Assembly: GCA_963169655.1 (NCBI GenBank)
Contig: CAUJCM010000001.1
Coordinates: 124,001 to 188,000 of the forward strand
Length of the DNA stretch: 64,000 nucleotides
Direction: 5' to 3'
Origin: Patescibacteria group bacterium
GTDB taxonomy: Bacteria > Patescibacteriota > Gracilibacteria > UBA1369
Every line of letters starts with the position of its first letter. Positions within the stretch are counted from its first letter, which is position 1. Shown in pieces: positions 1 to 7,727 of the stretch. Position numbers and translations under genes: made by a program. A model generated the notes under the pieces. The model did not search any database. It saw nothing but the letters and a program-made list of their open reading frames with translations, and had not been told where the DNA came from.

Positions 1-157
1 TATTTTCGCCATGATGTCCAATCATTAAATTTGGATGAGAAGTTTCAATATTAATTTTAAATGAATTGGTTTCTGGTTGCTCTATTCTTATTTTATTGAT
101 ACTGATCCCCATTTTATTGAGAGTTTGCTCCAGAACTTGATGTATTTTATTTTCCAT
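1..157 (-). CDS. jag: Jag/KhpB-like RNA-binding protein, N-terminal part, cut by the window edge
   Basis: The gene starts at the ATG whose complement ends at 157 and runs off the left edge, so only about 52 residues are visible. Residues 1-35 look like the short lead-in to a KH domain, and the visible end contains MIGHHGEN, which resembles the GxxG loop (usually IGKHGE) of the Jag KH domain. Jag/KhpB binds RNA and is usually encoded directly after yidC; here it begins nine bases after the yidC stop. The position at the end of rpmH-rnpA-yidC supports the call. The R3H domain expected at the C terminus is outside the window. Confidence 0.75.
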   Translation of the reverse strand, partial: MENKIHQVLEQTLNKMGISINKIRIEQPETNSFKINIETSHPNLMIGHHGEN

Positions 158-166
158 AAGATAAAG

Positions 167-1513
167 TTAAGCTTTAATAATTGTTATATTTGAATCGTCA
201 TTATTTTCTTGATCGCTATTTTCATTGCCTTCAATTGTTTCTTTTTGTTTTTTCCTTTGGTCATTTACTTGCTTGTAATGCTCTTTTTTGGATTTATTTC
301 TATTCTCATTTAATACTTCAATAGTGATTTCTTCTTTTTGGAAGCTTTTGTTGACAACTAATTGTTGAATTAATCCATAAAGTGTAGAAAAGGTCCAATA
401 AAGAGCTACTCCAGAAGGTACTGATGCTGTGAAAAAGACCATCATTGCAGGCATCATATAAGTCATTGTTTTATTGGCAATTTCCATTTCAGATGATTTT
501 TTGTCTGATGTCTTTTTATTTTTATTAAAAGTAATTTTTAATTGAATGTATTGCATAATCCCAACTAAAACTGGAAGAATAAAAATATCTTTTTTAGTTA
601 AATCAAAAAATCCAATCCAAATATTTTGAGTATTACTTAAATTGAAGTTGGAAAAAAATGAATATAAAAGGTAGTGGCTACTTGAATCCATTCCTGACTG
701 AATCACATTATATAAACCAATTAGAATTGGAAGTTGTAGTAAAACAGGAAAACAACTACTGAAAGGATTTACTTTGTGTTCTTTGTAAATTGCGAAAGTT
801 TCTTGAGCTATTTTTTGTTGATCTGTACCATATTTTTCTTTAAGGGCATTAATTTTAGGTTGAACATGTTGTAATTTCTTTTGCGCTTTTAAAACTTTAT
901 GGTTTGGAATTAGTAAAATTGTTCTTATAAATATTGTAAGGAGAATAATGGCCCAACCTAAATCATTATTCGGCATAATATGCACTAATAATGCTAAAAT
1001 GTTAAAAATAGGTTGATAAATTAATACTGTATAAATCCATTTGAAAAATGACATATTAACTACTTGAAATGGTGGTGTTTCTAGTGGTTCCCCATTAATA
1101 TTTAATTTTAATTTATATGTTCCTAGGTTGCCAAATAATTCATGATTCCACTGTTTAAAACTATAGGCATATTTTTCACTATTTGGAATAATAATGTCTT
1201 GGATATTTTGGCAATCTAAAGCTGTTTGATAGTTTTTATTTTCCCATTTATTGTTAACTAATGTTTCTACTTGAATATCTGGAGATGGACATAAGGATTT
1301 AATAACTATTTCTTCACCAGTGTTATTTTCAATATTAGCTATTACTACATCATTTTGGTTAAATTTTTGTTTATTTAAACTGATTTGAACTCCAGTTTTT
1401 ACAACTTCACCTTTATTGCTAAAAAATTGATTAAAAATAAAATTAACAATTAATAAGATGATGAAAAAGGTAATTATATTGTTTAATATATTTTTGAAAG
1501 GTTTTTTATCCAT
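167..1513 (-). CDS. yidC: YidC/OxaI-family membrane protein insertase
   Basis: 448 residues. YidC inserts and folds inner-membrane proteins, alone or with the Sec translocon. An N-terminal membrane anchor (about 12-30) is followed by an extracytoplasmic domain (about 40-150), then the conserved 60KD_IMP core (about 155-390) with several membrane helices, the hydrophilic hairpin after LIPNHKVLKAQKKL, and the PVLLQLPILIGLYNV helix. The C terminus (about 395-448) is lysine-, glutamate- and asparagine-rich, like the ribosome-binding tails of other members. The extracytoplasmic domain contains two cysteines and is too short for the large P1 beta-sandwich of proteobacterial YidC. The gene lies three bases after rnpA and nine bases before jag, in the usual operon order. 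Confidence 0.93.
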   Translation of the reverse strand: MDKKPFKNILNNIITFFIILLIVNFIFNQFFSNKGEVVKTGVQISLNKQKFNQNDVVIANIENNTGEEIVIKSLCPSPDIQVETLVNNKWENKNYQTALDCQNIQDIIIPNSEKYAYSFKQWNHELFGNLGTYKLKLNINGEPLETPPFQVVNMSFFKWIYTVLIYQPIFNILALLVHIMPNNDLGWAIILLTIFIRTILLIPNHKVLKAQKKLQHVQPKINALKEKYGTDQQKIAQETFAIYKEHKVNPFSSCFPVLLQLPILIGLYNVIQSGMDSSSHYLLYSFFSNFNLSNTQNIWIGFFDLTKKDIFILPVLVGIMQYIQLKITFNKNKKTSDKKSSEMEIANKTMTYMMPAMMVFFTASVPSGVALYWTFSTLYGLIQQLVVNKSFQKEEITIEVLNENRNKSKKEHYKQVNDQRKKQKETIEGNENSDQENNDDSNITIIKA

Positions 1514-1516
1514 GTA

Positions 1517-1852
1517 TTATTGTTGATTGGTAATATTTTGTAATACTTCTGTTAATACTTGATTTTGTTTGATTGGTGAAAGTTGGATGAAATGATCTTT
1601 GATAATGATGATAAAGTCTGTTGATATGTTTTTAAAATTACTATTCCTGATTAATTCGTAAAGTCTTCTTCTTAAATAATTACGGTCAACTGCTAAAGGA
1701 TAAACTTTTTTACTGACTACCACACTATATCTGTTTTCTTGGATTTTGTTGAGATGAAATTTAATTGCCAAAGATTCATTATTAAATCTATGACCTTTTT
1801 TAATTAGCCATGCAACTTGGTTGGTAGAAAGTCTTTGTTTTTTATTTAACAT
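1517..1852 (-). CDS. rnpA: Ribonuclease P protein component
   Basis: 111 residues, the normal size for RnpA, the protein cofactor that helps the RNase P RNA (encoded at 14867-15304) cleave 5' leaders from pre-tRNA. The signature arginine-rich helix is visible as DRNYLRRRLYELI (about 57-69), matching the family RNRVKRRLRE motif, and an earlier VVVSKKV strand matches the family core. It follows rpmH by 30 bases and precedes yidC by three, the classic order. Sequence identity to textbook RnpA is low, as is usual for this family. Confidence 0.9.
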   Translation of the reverse strand: MLNKKQRLSTNQVAWLIKKGHRFNNESLAIKFHLNKIQENRYSVVVSKKVYPLAVDRNYLRRRLYELIRNSNFKNISTDFIIIIKDHFIQLSPIKQNQVLTEVLQNITNQQ

Positions 1853-1882
1853 TAAAAGACAAAAGGAATGTATTCCGTGATT

Positions 1883-2026
1883 TTACTTTTTATCGCTTAC
1901 AGTTAATTGTTTGCGACCTTTTGCTCTTCTGGCAGATAGTACATCACGACCACCTTTAGTTTTCATTCTGGTAAGGAAACCATGCATCTTTTTATGCTTT
2001 CTTTGTTTAATTTTTGCTATCGGCAT
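1883..2026 (-). CDS. rpmH: 50S ribosomal protein L34 (bL34)
   Basis: 47 residues, very basic. The signature [16 protein letters not shown] followed by [13 protein letters not shown] is diagnostic for bL34. The N terminus ([13 protein letters not shown]) differs from the common MKRTYQPS start, but the ATG at 2026 is the natural start. It is the first gene of the rpmH-rnpA-yidC-jag transcription unit, preceded by a good promoter (2068-2096). In many bacteria dnaA sits divergently next to rpmH; here that place is taken by an unrelated membrane protein. Confidence 0.95.
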   Translation of the reverse strand: MPIAKIKQRKHKKMHGFLTRMKTKGGRDVLSARRAKGRKQLTVSDKK

Positions 2027-2067
2027 TGCTTTGTAGACTTAAAATAAGGGATAAAATGTTCTTGCAG

Positions 2068-2096
2068 AAGATAGCCGTAAGTTCTTTTTGTGTCAA
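2068..2096 (-). promoter_or_regulatory. Promoter of the rpmH-rnpA-yidC-jag operon
   Basis: On the minus strand a perfect TTGACA (-35; 2091-2096) is separated by 17 bases from TATCTT (-10; 2068-2073). The distance to the rpmH ATG is about 40 bases. Confidence 0.75.
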
Positions 2097-2157
2097 TTTT
2101 ATTTTTATGTTAAGATTCGGTCGTTAAAAATAAAAATAATTAGATAAAACTAAAAAG

Positions 2158-4143
2158 ATGGCTCATAAAAGATACAGATCACAATATGATTTTTTATTTG
2201 TAGGTAAAGATGAAGGAAGTTTTGTAGAAAATTATGCTTATGATTTAGGAGAAAATGGAGAAGATAGTGGAAAAATCTTTATTAGTCTAGAAATAACTCA
2301 AAATTCTGTAGATCCAGATAAAATTGGGGATTTAATATTTGATAGTTTGAGGAAAGTATTTTTTAGAGATGGAGAGATAGATGGCTATGAGAGGTTTGAA
2401 AGTGCTTTGAAGGAGGTTAATAAAAATTTAAATGACTTTAAGTCTGAAAGAGATAATGATTGGTTAGGTAAATTAAATATTATTATTGCGGCTATTGTTG
2501 GAGATCAATTATATTTAACTCAATCTGGTGAAGCTGAGGCATATTTGTTGAGGAAAAAATTTTTGACTACAATTAGTGATGATTTAAGTGAGCAAAGTAG
2601 TACAGATATATTTACTAATATTGCTTCTGGTGATCTTGAAGATGGTGATTTAGTGTTGTTAAGTACAACAAGATTACTTAGATATGTTTCGAAAAATGAT
2701 TTGGCAAAACAAGTTGGAGGTAATTTACATCATTCTGTACAGAATATAAGAGACTTTTTACAAGGTGAGGTTTTGAATAAAATTGCATTAATTGCTATTC
2801 AAGGGAATTTAGTAGATCAATCTAATGTGATTCGTGATAATGAAGTTGAAGAAGATGGAAAACAAATAAGCTCTACTGTTAAAAATAAGACTAAGGAGGT
2901 AAATATTATAGAAAATGTGAAAAACTTTTTTGTAGATTTATATTATGATCTAAAAGATAGAATAGGAGATTTAACCAGTGATAATGAAGAAGTAATTTCA
3001 AGATCTTCTAGGAGTAAGATTGGTAGTTCTTGGTCTTTTAGTAATTGGAGTAAAGATAAATTTTTGATTGCGATTATTGTTTTGATTTGTATTTTGACTT
3101 TGGGTATTTGGTGGTTAAGAACCAAAGCTGATGAGAATGTAAAAATACAAAATTATGCCAATAATTTAATAGCAGCAAGAGAAGAGGTTAATTCTGCTAT
3201 TACTACAAGCCAATTTGATAAAGCAAAAGCTTCAGAACTTTTAAGTGATGCTCATTCTAAAGCAATTGAAGTTTTAAATAGCGGTTATAGTAAAGATAAA
3301 GCTCGAGAATTATTAGATTTAATCGTTGAAACTCAAGATAAATTAGATGGTGTTATACATCCAGAAGCTCAATTAATGGCTGATTTAAGCACTAAGAGAG
3401 ATAATGTAAGTGCTTTAGGTTTAGTTAAATTTAAAGATAAATTATATGCATATGAATATAATGCATTATATCCAATTGCTTTAGATCATATTAGTGATCC
3501 TTTAACAATTGATGATAATGAAAAAGTGGTTTCAGCTGTGAATTTTGATGATAAAGGCTCTATTCTGTTTTTGACTGAAAATGGCAGGCTTTTAGAATAT
3601 AAAGACGATAGAATTTCATTTTTACAAACATCTGATGAAGTATATAAAAAAGGACGAGTTATAAAATCTTATAGTAATAAAATTTATATCTTAGATCCAA
3701 ATTCAAATCAGATTTGGCGTTATACAAGAAGAAGAGATTCTTTTGACGGTGCTCAACCTTATGCCAATGATGTAAATTTAGAAAATGGAGTAGATATTGC
3801 TATTGATGGGAATATTTATGTTCTAGGTAGTGATGGTTATATTACTAAGTTGTTTCAAGGTAATAAGCAGGATTTCCCAATTAAAAAGGAGCCAACTAAA
3901 CCTTTAGATAATCCGGTGAAGTTATTTACAGAAGCAGAAATGTCACAAATTTATATTCTTGATAAAACTGAAAATAAAATTTTAGTCTACAATAAAGATG
4001 ATAGGAGTGGAGGAGCTACATATTCTGGTCAATATGTATTTGATGATTTGTCTGATATTAGAGACTTTTATGTAGATAAGAATACTAATACTTTATATGT
4101 TTTAACTCCTTCTAAAGTTTATAGAGTTGTATTGAATCCTTAA
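2158..4143 (+). CDS. Membrane protein with PPM-phosphatase-like N-terminal domain and propeller-like C-terminal domain
   Basis: 661 residues. Residues about 1-210 resemble the PPM/PP2C fold: a long helix pair (SALKEVNKNLNDF), the beta strands LNIIIAAIVGDQLYLTQSGE, and the later segment GDLEDGDLVLLSTTRL. The usual metal-binding aspartate clusters are not evident, so it may be an inactive, sensory version. One membrane helix follows at about 300-321 (FLIAIIVLICILTLGIWWL), then a helical stretch rich in Lys/Glu/Ala (about 325-395), and then repeated short strands with a YILDPNSNQIWRY-type motif (about 400-661), like an NHL or related beta-propeller. This suggests an inside phosphatase-like head and an outside propeller. 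It stands alone on the plus strand. Domain naming is by eye; no function is known to me. Confidence 0.6.
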   Translation: MAHKRYRSQYDFLFVGKDEGSFVENYAYDLGENGEDSGKIFISLEITQNSVDPDKIGDLIFDSLRKVFFRDGEIDGYERFESALKEVNKNLNDFKSERDNDWLGKLNIIIAAIVGDQLYLTQSGEAEAYLLRKKFLTTISDDLSEQSSTDIFTNIASGDLEDGDLVLLSTTRLLRYVSKNDLAKQVGGNLHHSVQNIRDFLQGEVLNKIALIAIQGNLVDQSNVIRDNEVEEDGKQISSTVKNKTKEVNIIENVKNFFVDLYYDLKDRIGDLTSDNEEVISRSSRSKIGSSWSFSNWSKDKFLIAIIVLICILTLGIWWLRTKADENVKIQNYANNLIAAREEVNSAITTSQFDKAKASELLSDAHSKAIEVLNSGYSKDKARELLDLIVETQDKLDGVIHPEAQLMADLSTKRDNVSALGLVKFKDKLYAYEYNALYPIALDHISDPLTIDDNEKVVSAVNFDDKGSILFLTENGRLLEYKDDRISFLQTSDEVYKKGRVIKSYSNKIYILDPNSNQIWRYTRRRDSFDGAQPYANDVNLENGVDIAIDGNIYVLGSDGYITKLFQGNKQDFPIKKEPTKPLDNPVKLFTEAEMSQIYILDKTENKILVYNKDDRSGGATYSGQYVFDDLSDIRDFYVDKNTNTLYVLTPSKVYRVVLNP

Positions 4144-4222
4144 GAGTAACTTTTCATTATAATCTCTTATTTATTTCTGTTAAAAGAGAATATTAAAATA
4201 CTATTAAAAACGCTGTAAATTT

Positions 4223-5668
4223 TTATATTCCACTTAACTCTTGATGAATAAATTCAGCAATTTTAATACTTGCTTCAGGTTTACTTTGTTTAGATAAATT
4301 TTTAACGATTCTTTGATAATTATTAAAAATATAATCTATTGCTTCAGTAATTGTCATATTAGCATCTTTTAAGACAATTCCTAAGTCATGTAATTTAATT
4401 AATTCGGCATTACCAATTTCTTGACCCAATATAACATCTGTAATAATCATTGGCTTGATTGCTGCAATACATTCCATTACGGTAGCTCCTCCAGCTTTAG
4501 TAATAATTATGTCAGCATTTTTAATAAATTCTGGCATTTGATCAGTCCAGCCTATAATTTTGATATTTGAACTTTGTAAGTGTTGTAATTTTGGAAAAAG
4601 TTCATGGTTTCTACCTGTTATAATTATAAGATTTAAATTATCTTTATATTTTTTCTTTATTTCTTGTACATTTTCTTCGATAGGATCATTTATATTATTA
4701 GCTGGTAGGTAAAGAATAGTTTTATTTTGTGGTTTTAATTGATGCTTAGTGAAAAATTTTTCTTTATTTGATTTATTTTGGAAGGTTAATTTTACTGGAA
4801 AACCAAAAACTTTAATATTGTCTGGTTTGGCACCTAATTTTTGAAGATTAGCAGCTGTTTCTATATTGGCTACGATGTGGGTTGATGGTTTTCCTGAAAC
4901 CCAAACATTGTGAATTGTAATAGAATCAGTAATTAAACTGATAAATTTTACATGTGAGATGTCTTTGATGGCTAAAGATGTGATATAATCCCAAATTGGA
5001 AACACTGATAGTACTAAATGTGGATTTTTATTGGTAAAAAACTTCTCTAATTTTGCGGCGTTAAGTGGATAATTTACAAGATTTAATAGTTGTACAGGCC
5101 ATTTAGCATCAGTTCCTTCAAAAAAGGCTTTATAAATTAATGGATAATTTTTAGTAGTTCCTTCATAGGCTTTAATCGTAGCTTTATTTAACAATTTCCC
5201 AATTTTATCAAAGAAGTCTACAATTTCGATATTGTAGTCTTTTCCATATAATGACTCTAATCCCTCTTTAATGGCTTTTGAAGCACTCATATGCCCTTGT
5301 CCAAGCAAGGCACTTAAAATTAAAATATTTTTTCTATTTACTGGAAAATTATGAATTTTTTCTTGTAAATCTTCTAAAGCTTCTTGGATTATTAGATGAT
5401 TTTTTGAGTCTATATTTTGAAATTGTAGTGATAAATTTAATAATTGATTAATTTTTAAAAAATTGCGATTTAGCTTGTCCAATGCGGAATTTAGATCTTT
5501 GTAATTATCATTACTTAATGCTAAAGCTAATTGAGTGGTGAAATTTATTAAACTTTTTTGTATTTTTTTATTAATAATATTTTTTTGGCTATGTTCTAAA
5601 ATATTATTGATTTGTTCAATTACTTTAATTGTTTCTTTGTAAATTGATGTGTTAGAATAAGAATTCAT
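4223..5668 (-). CDS. MGDG synthase/UgtP-like family GT28 glycosyltransferase
   Basis: 481 residues. Residues about 115-480 match monogalactosyl-diacylglycerol synthase and UgtP: the N-terminal acceptor half starts with LSALLGQGHMSASKAI (GxGH plus helix), and the donor-binding half contains GFPVKL, IITGRNHEL, GWTDQMPEFIKNADIIITKAGG and MECIAAIKPMI. Such enzymes add a hexose from a nucleotide sugar to diacylglycerol, or act like MurG on lipid-linked sugars. The first 110 residues are an extra helical region. The start overlaps the ackA stop by four bases (ATGA), so the two are translationally coupled. Glycolipid synthesis would fit with GalU at 16150-17040; the exact substrate cannot be read from the sequence. 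Confidence 0.8.
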   Translation of the reverse strand: MNSYSNTSIYKETIKVIEQINNILEHSQKNIINKKIQKSLINFTTQLALALSNDNYKDLNSALDKLNRNFLKINQLLNLSLQFQNIDSKNHLIIQEALEDLQEKIHNFPVNRKNILILSALLGQGHMSASKAIKEGLESLYGKDYNIEIVDFFDKIGKLLNKATIKAYEGTTKNYPLIYKAFFEGTDAKWPVQLLNLVNYPLNAAKLEKFFTNKNPHLVLSVFPIWDYITSLAIKDISHVKFISLITDSITIHNVWVSGKPSTHIVANIETAANLQKLGAKPDNIKVFGFPVKLTFQNKSNKEKFFTKHQLKPQNKTILYLPANNINDPIEENVQEIKKKYKDNLNLIIITGRNHELFPKLQHLQSSNIKIIGWTDQMPEFIKNADIIITKAGGATVMECIAAIKPMIITDVILGQEIGNAELIKLHDLGIVLKDANMTITEAIDYIFNNYQRIVKNLSKQSKPEASIKIAEFIHQELSGI

Positions 5669-6855
5669 TTTGCTGAGATTAACTTTAATGATTGCCTTGC
5701 CATTGCTTCTTCTTCATTTGCAGGGATAACTAATACCTTAATTTTGCTATTTGTGGAAGTGATAAATTGATCATTTTGTTTATTTTTTTGTTGATCAAGT
5801 GAAATATCAAGATATTTAAGATAATCAAGAATATTTTTTCTTATATAGAAAGCATTTTCTCCAATTCCTCCACTAAAAATGATGGCATCTACTCCATTTA
5901 AAACTCCAATGTATTGATTAATATATTTGGCTATTCTTCTACTATATAAATTTAAAGTTAAAATGGCTTTTTGATTATTTTTTAGTGATTTATGATAGAG
6001 GATTCGCATATCTGAAGAAATTCCACTTAAACCTAGTAATCCAGATTTTTTGTTGAGAAAATTAATTGTTTCACTAGTAGTAAATTTTAACTTTTCATTT
6101 AAAATAGGTATGAGTGCTGGATCTATATCACCTGATCTTGTTCCCATGATTAAACCTTCTAGTGGAGTGTATCCCATAGATGTATCAATGGATTTTCCAT
6201 TTTTAATTGCAGTGACAGAACATCCATTTCCAAGATGAACAGTAATTAATTTTTGATATTTAAATTTATTTTTTTTAAGTAATTTTGTGGCTTCTTCACT
6301 AATATATTGATGATTTATCCCATGAAACCCATATTTTCTTATTTTATATTTATTATAAAGTTCTAATGGGATTCCATATAAATAAGCTTCTTTTGGTAAA
6401 GTTGAATGAAAAGCTGTATCAAAGATGGCTATTTGTGGAATTTTCGGTTCTTTTTTAATACAAGCTTCAATACATTTAATATTTGCAGGATTGTGAAGGG
6501 GGGCGATTTTAGAAAATTCTTTCAAATCTTTAATGACTTTTGTATTTAAAACTATTGGTTTTTGATATTTTTCCCCACCATGAACAACTCTATGACAAAT
6601 TAAATCTATTGATTTGTCTTTAATCAGATTTAATTTTTGTAGGTTTTGAAATATTAAAGAAATACCATGATAATAGGTATTAATAGGTAAATTGATATTT
6701 ATATTTTCTTTTGTAGTGTTTAATAAAAACTTAGAGGTTGGTAGTTTAATTGCGTCAACTAGCCCTGATGCAATAGTTTTTAAATGACCTTTTTGTTTTT
6801 TAAATAGTTTAAACTTTATAGATGAGGATCCTGAGTTGATTACAAGAATAAGCAT
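5665..6855 (-). CDS. ackA: Acetate kinase
   Basis: 396 residues, the normal length. It converts acetyl-phosphate and ADP to acetate and ATP in the cytoplasm. Family signatures are all present: VINSGSSSIKFKLF at the N terminus, CHRVVHGG, IAIFDTAFHSTLP, the nucleotide-binding HLGNGCSVTAI, GYTPLEGLIMGTRSGDIDP and IFSGGIGENA. Phosphoketolase is encoded at 44163-46610 and supplies acetyl-phosphate, so together they form an ATP-yielding route. The gene ends in TGA, overlapping the ATG of the glycosyltransferase, which also shows that TGA is read as stop here. Confidence 0.97.
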   Translation of the reverse strand: MLILVINSGSSSIKFKLFKKQKGHLKTIASGLVDAIKLPTSKFLLNTTKENININLPINTYYHGISLIFQNLQKLNLIKDKSIDLICHRVVHGGEKYQKPIVLNTKVIKDLKEFSKIAPLHNPANIKCIEACIKKEPKIPQIAIFDTAFHSTLPKEAYLYGIPLELYNKYKIRKYGFHGINHQYISEEATKLLKKNKFKYQKLITVHLGNGCSVTAIKNGKSIDTSMGYTPLEGLIMGTRSGDIDPALIPILNEKLKFTTSETINFLNKKSGLLGLSGISSDMRILYHKSLKNNQKAILTLNLYSRRIAKYINQYIGVLNGVDAIIFSGGIGENAFYIRKNILDYLKYLDISLDQQKNKQNDQFITSTNSKIKVLVIPANEEEAMARQSLKLISAK

Positions 6856-6907
6856 TTAAAAATATTAATCTTTATTGAGAAAATTAATTAATTACTGTGA
6901 TATTGAT

Positions 6908-7234
6908 TTAGCTAGATTTAAGACTTGTAACATCTTTAATGGCTTGGCTGGCATCATCAATTGCATCTTTGGCTTGATTAATTTTTTCTCCAGTTTCATT
7001 TATTTGTTGTACTTTTGTGTCAATAATATATTTTGCATCATTAACTGTTTGTGTGGTTTGTTCAATTCCACTTTGAACTTTTTCTTTTGTGGTATTTAAA
7101 GTGTCTTGAGCTTTATCTACTGTTTGATCAATATTATTTCTTAATGAATGAGCTGAATCTTGCATTAATTGACATCCACTAAAAATTAATAGTGAGAATG
7201 TGAGTATAGAAAAAAAAGTTAAATTTGTTTTCAT
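6908..7234 (-). CDS. Small lipoprotein with long amphipathic helix
   Basis: 108 residues. The N terminus is a lipoprotein signal peptide: charged start, hydrophobic core FFSILTFSLLIF and lipobox FSGC, with the lipidated cysteine near residue 21. The mature part (about 25-105) is one predicted helix with repeated Thr/Gln/Lys/Asp heptad-like or 11-residue-like spacing (for example TVDKAQDTLNTTKEKVQSGI), reminiscent of LEA- or apolipoprotein-like helices and of YtxH-type envelope proteins. It lies three bases after the zinc-ribbon gene and 52 bases before ackA. No specific function can be assigned. Confidence 0.75.
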   Translation of the reverse strand: MKTNLTFFSILTFSLLIFSGCQLMQDSAHSLRNNIDQTVDKAQDTLNTTKEKVQSGIEQTTQTVNDAKYIIDTKVQQINETGEKINQAKDAIDDASQAIKDVTSLKSS

Positions 7235-7237
7235 ATT

Positions 7238-7609
7238 TTATTTTGAAAAAAGTTCTTTAAAATCTCCATTAAATTGATTTAAGAAACTGTGCATATTAAT
7301 GACGTCATCAGTTGTAATAATGGTTCCTTGAATTTGATGTTCAATATTATTTTCTTGAATTGCTCTGTGAGCACGAATTATTTGCTTTCCTTTTTTATTA
7401 GGTTCAGAAATGTGCTTTTCCTCATCACTAATAGTGATATGTACTAAAAGTTGATTTTGACACTTATAACAATTTAAATTGAAAAGTCCTTGATCGTCAA
7501 AAGTAGATAAAACTTCAATATTTTCATTGGCATAAGGTTCATTGCAATGAGAACAAGGCAGTGTTTTTCTTAGATATTTAATAATTTGTGATAACTCGTT
7601 AAAATTCAT
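7238..7609 (-). CDS. Small zinc-ribbon protein
   Basis: 123 residues. Two cysteine pairs, PCSHCNEP (about 18-25) and LNCYKCQNQ (about 46-54), form a treble-clef or ribbon-like zinc site. The rest is polar, with a C-terminal segment (DDVINMHSFLNQFNGDFKELF) that looks like a helix-forming tail. Short zinc-ribbon proteins of this layout are common in Patescibacteria, but their role is unknown. It is the first gene of a minus-strand run (zinc ribbon, lipoprotein, ackA, glycosyltransferase) and diverges from ftsK. Confidence 0.65.
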   Translation of the reverse strand: MNFNELSQIIKYLRKTLPCSHCNEPYANENIEVLSTFDDQGLFNLNCYKCQNQLLVHITISDEEKHISEPNKKGKQIIRAHRAIQENNIEHQIQGTIITTDDVINMHSFLNQFNGDFKELFSK

Positions 7610-7688
7610 GGTGTATTCTTATTTTCATGTTTGGAATATATCAGGTTTTGATTTTCAAATCTAGGTTTTATTTATTTGTCAATTAGAG

Positions 7689-7694
7689 TATAAT
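7689..7694 (+). promoter_or_regulatory. Probable -10 box of the ftsK promoter
   Basis: A perfect TATAAT lies 34 bases before the ftsK ATG. No convincing -35 hexamer is seen 17 bases upstream (TTTTAT at 7666-7671), so the promoter is only partly supported. Confidence 0.45.
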
Positions 7695-7727
7695 TGTCCA
7701 GTATTATGTTATAAATCTGTTTAGTTT

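Noticed and set aside
2027-2157. Replication origin next to rpmH
   Set aside because: No dnaA gene and no cluster of DnaA boxes (TTATCCACA) could be found here.
4161-4188. Terminator between the convergent genes at 4143 and 4223
   Set aside because: A weak stem (TCTCTT and AAGAGA) is present, but it has no T run in either direction.
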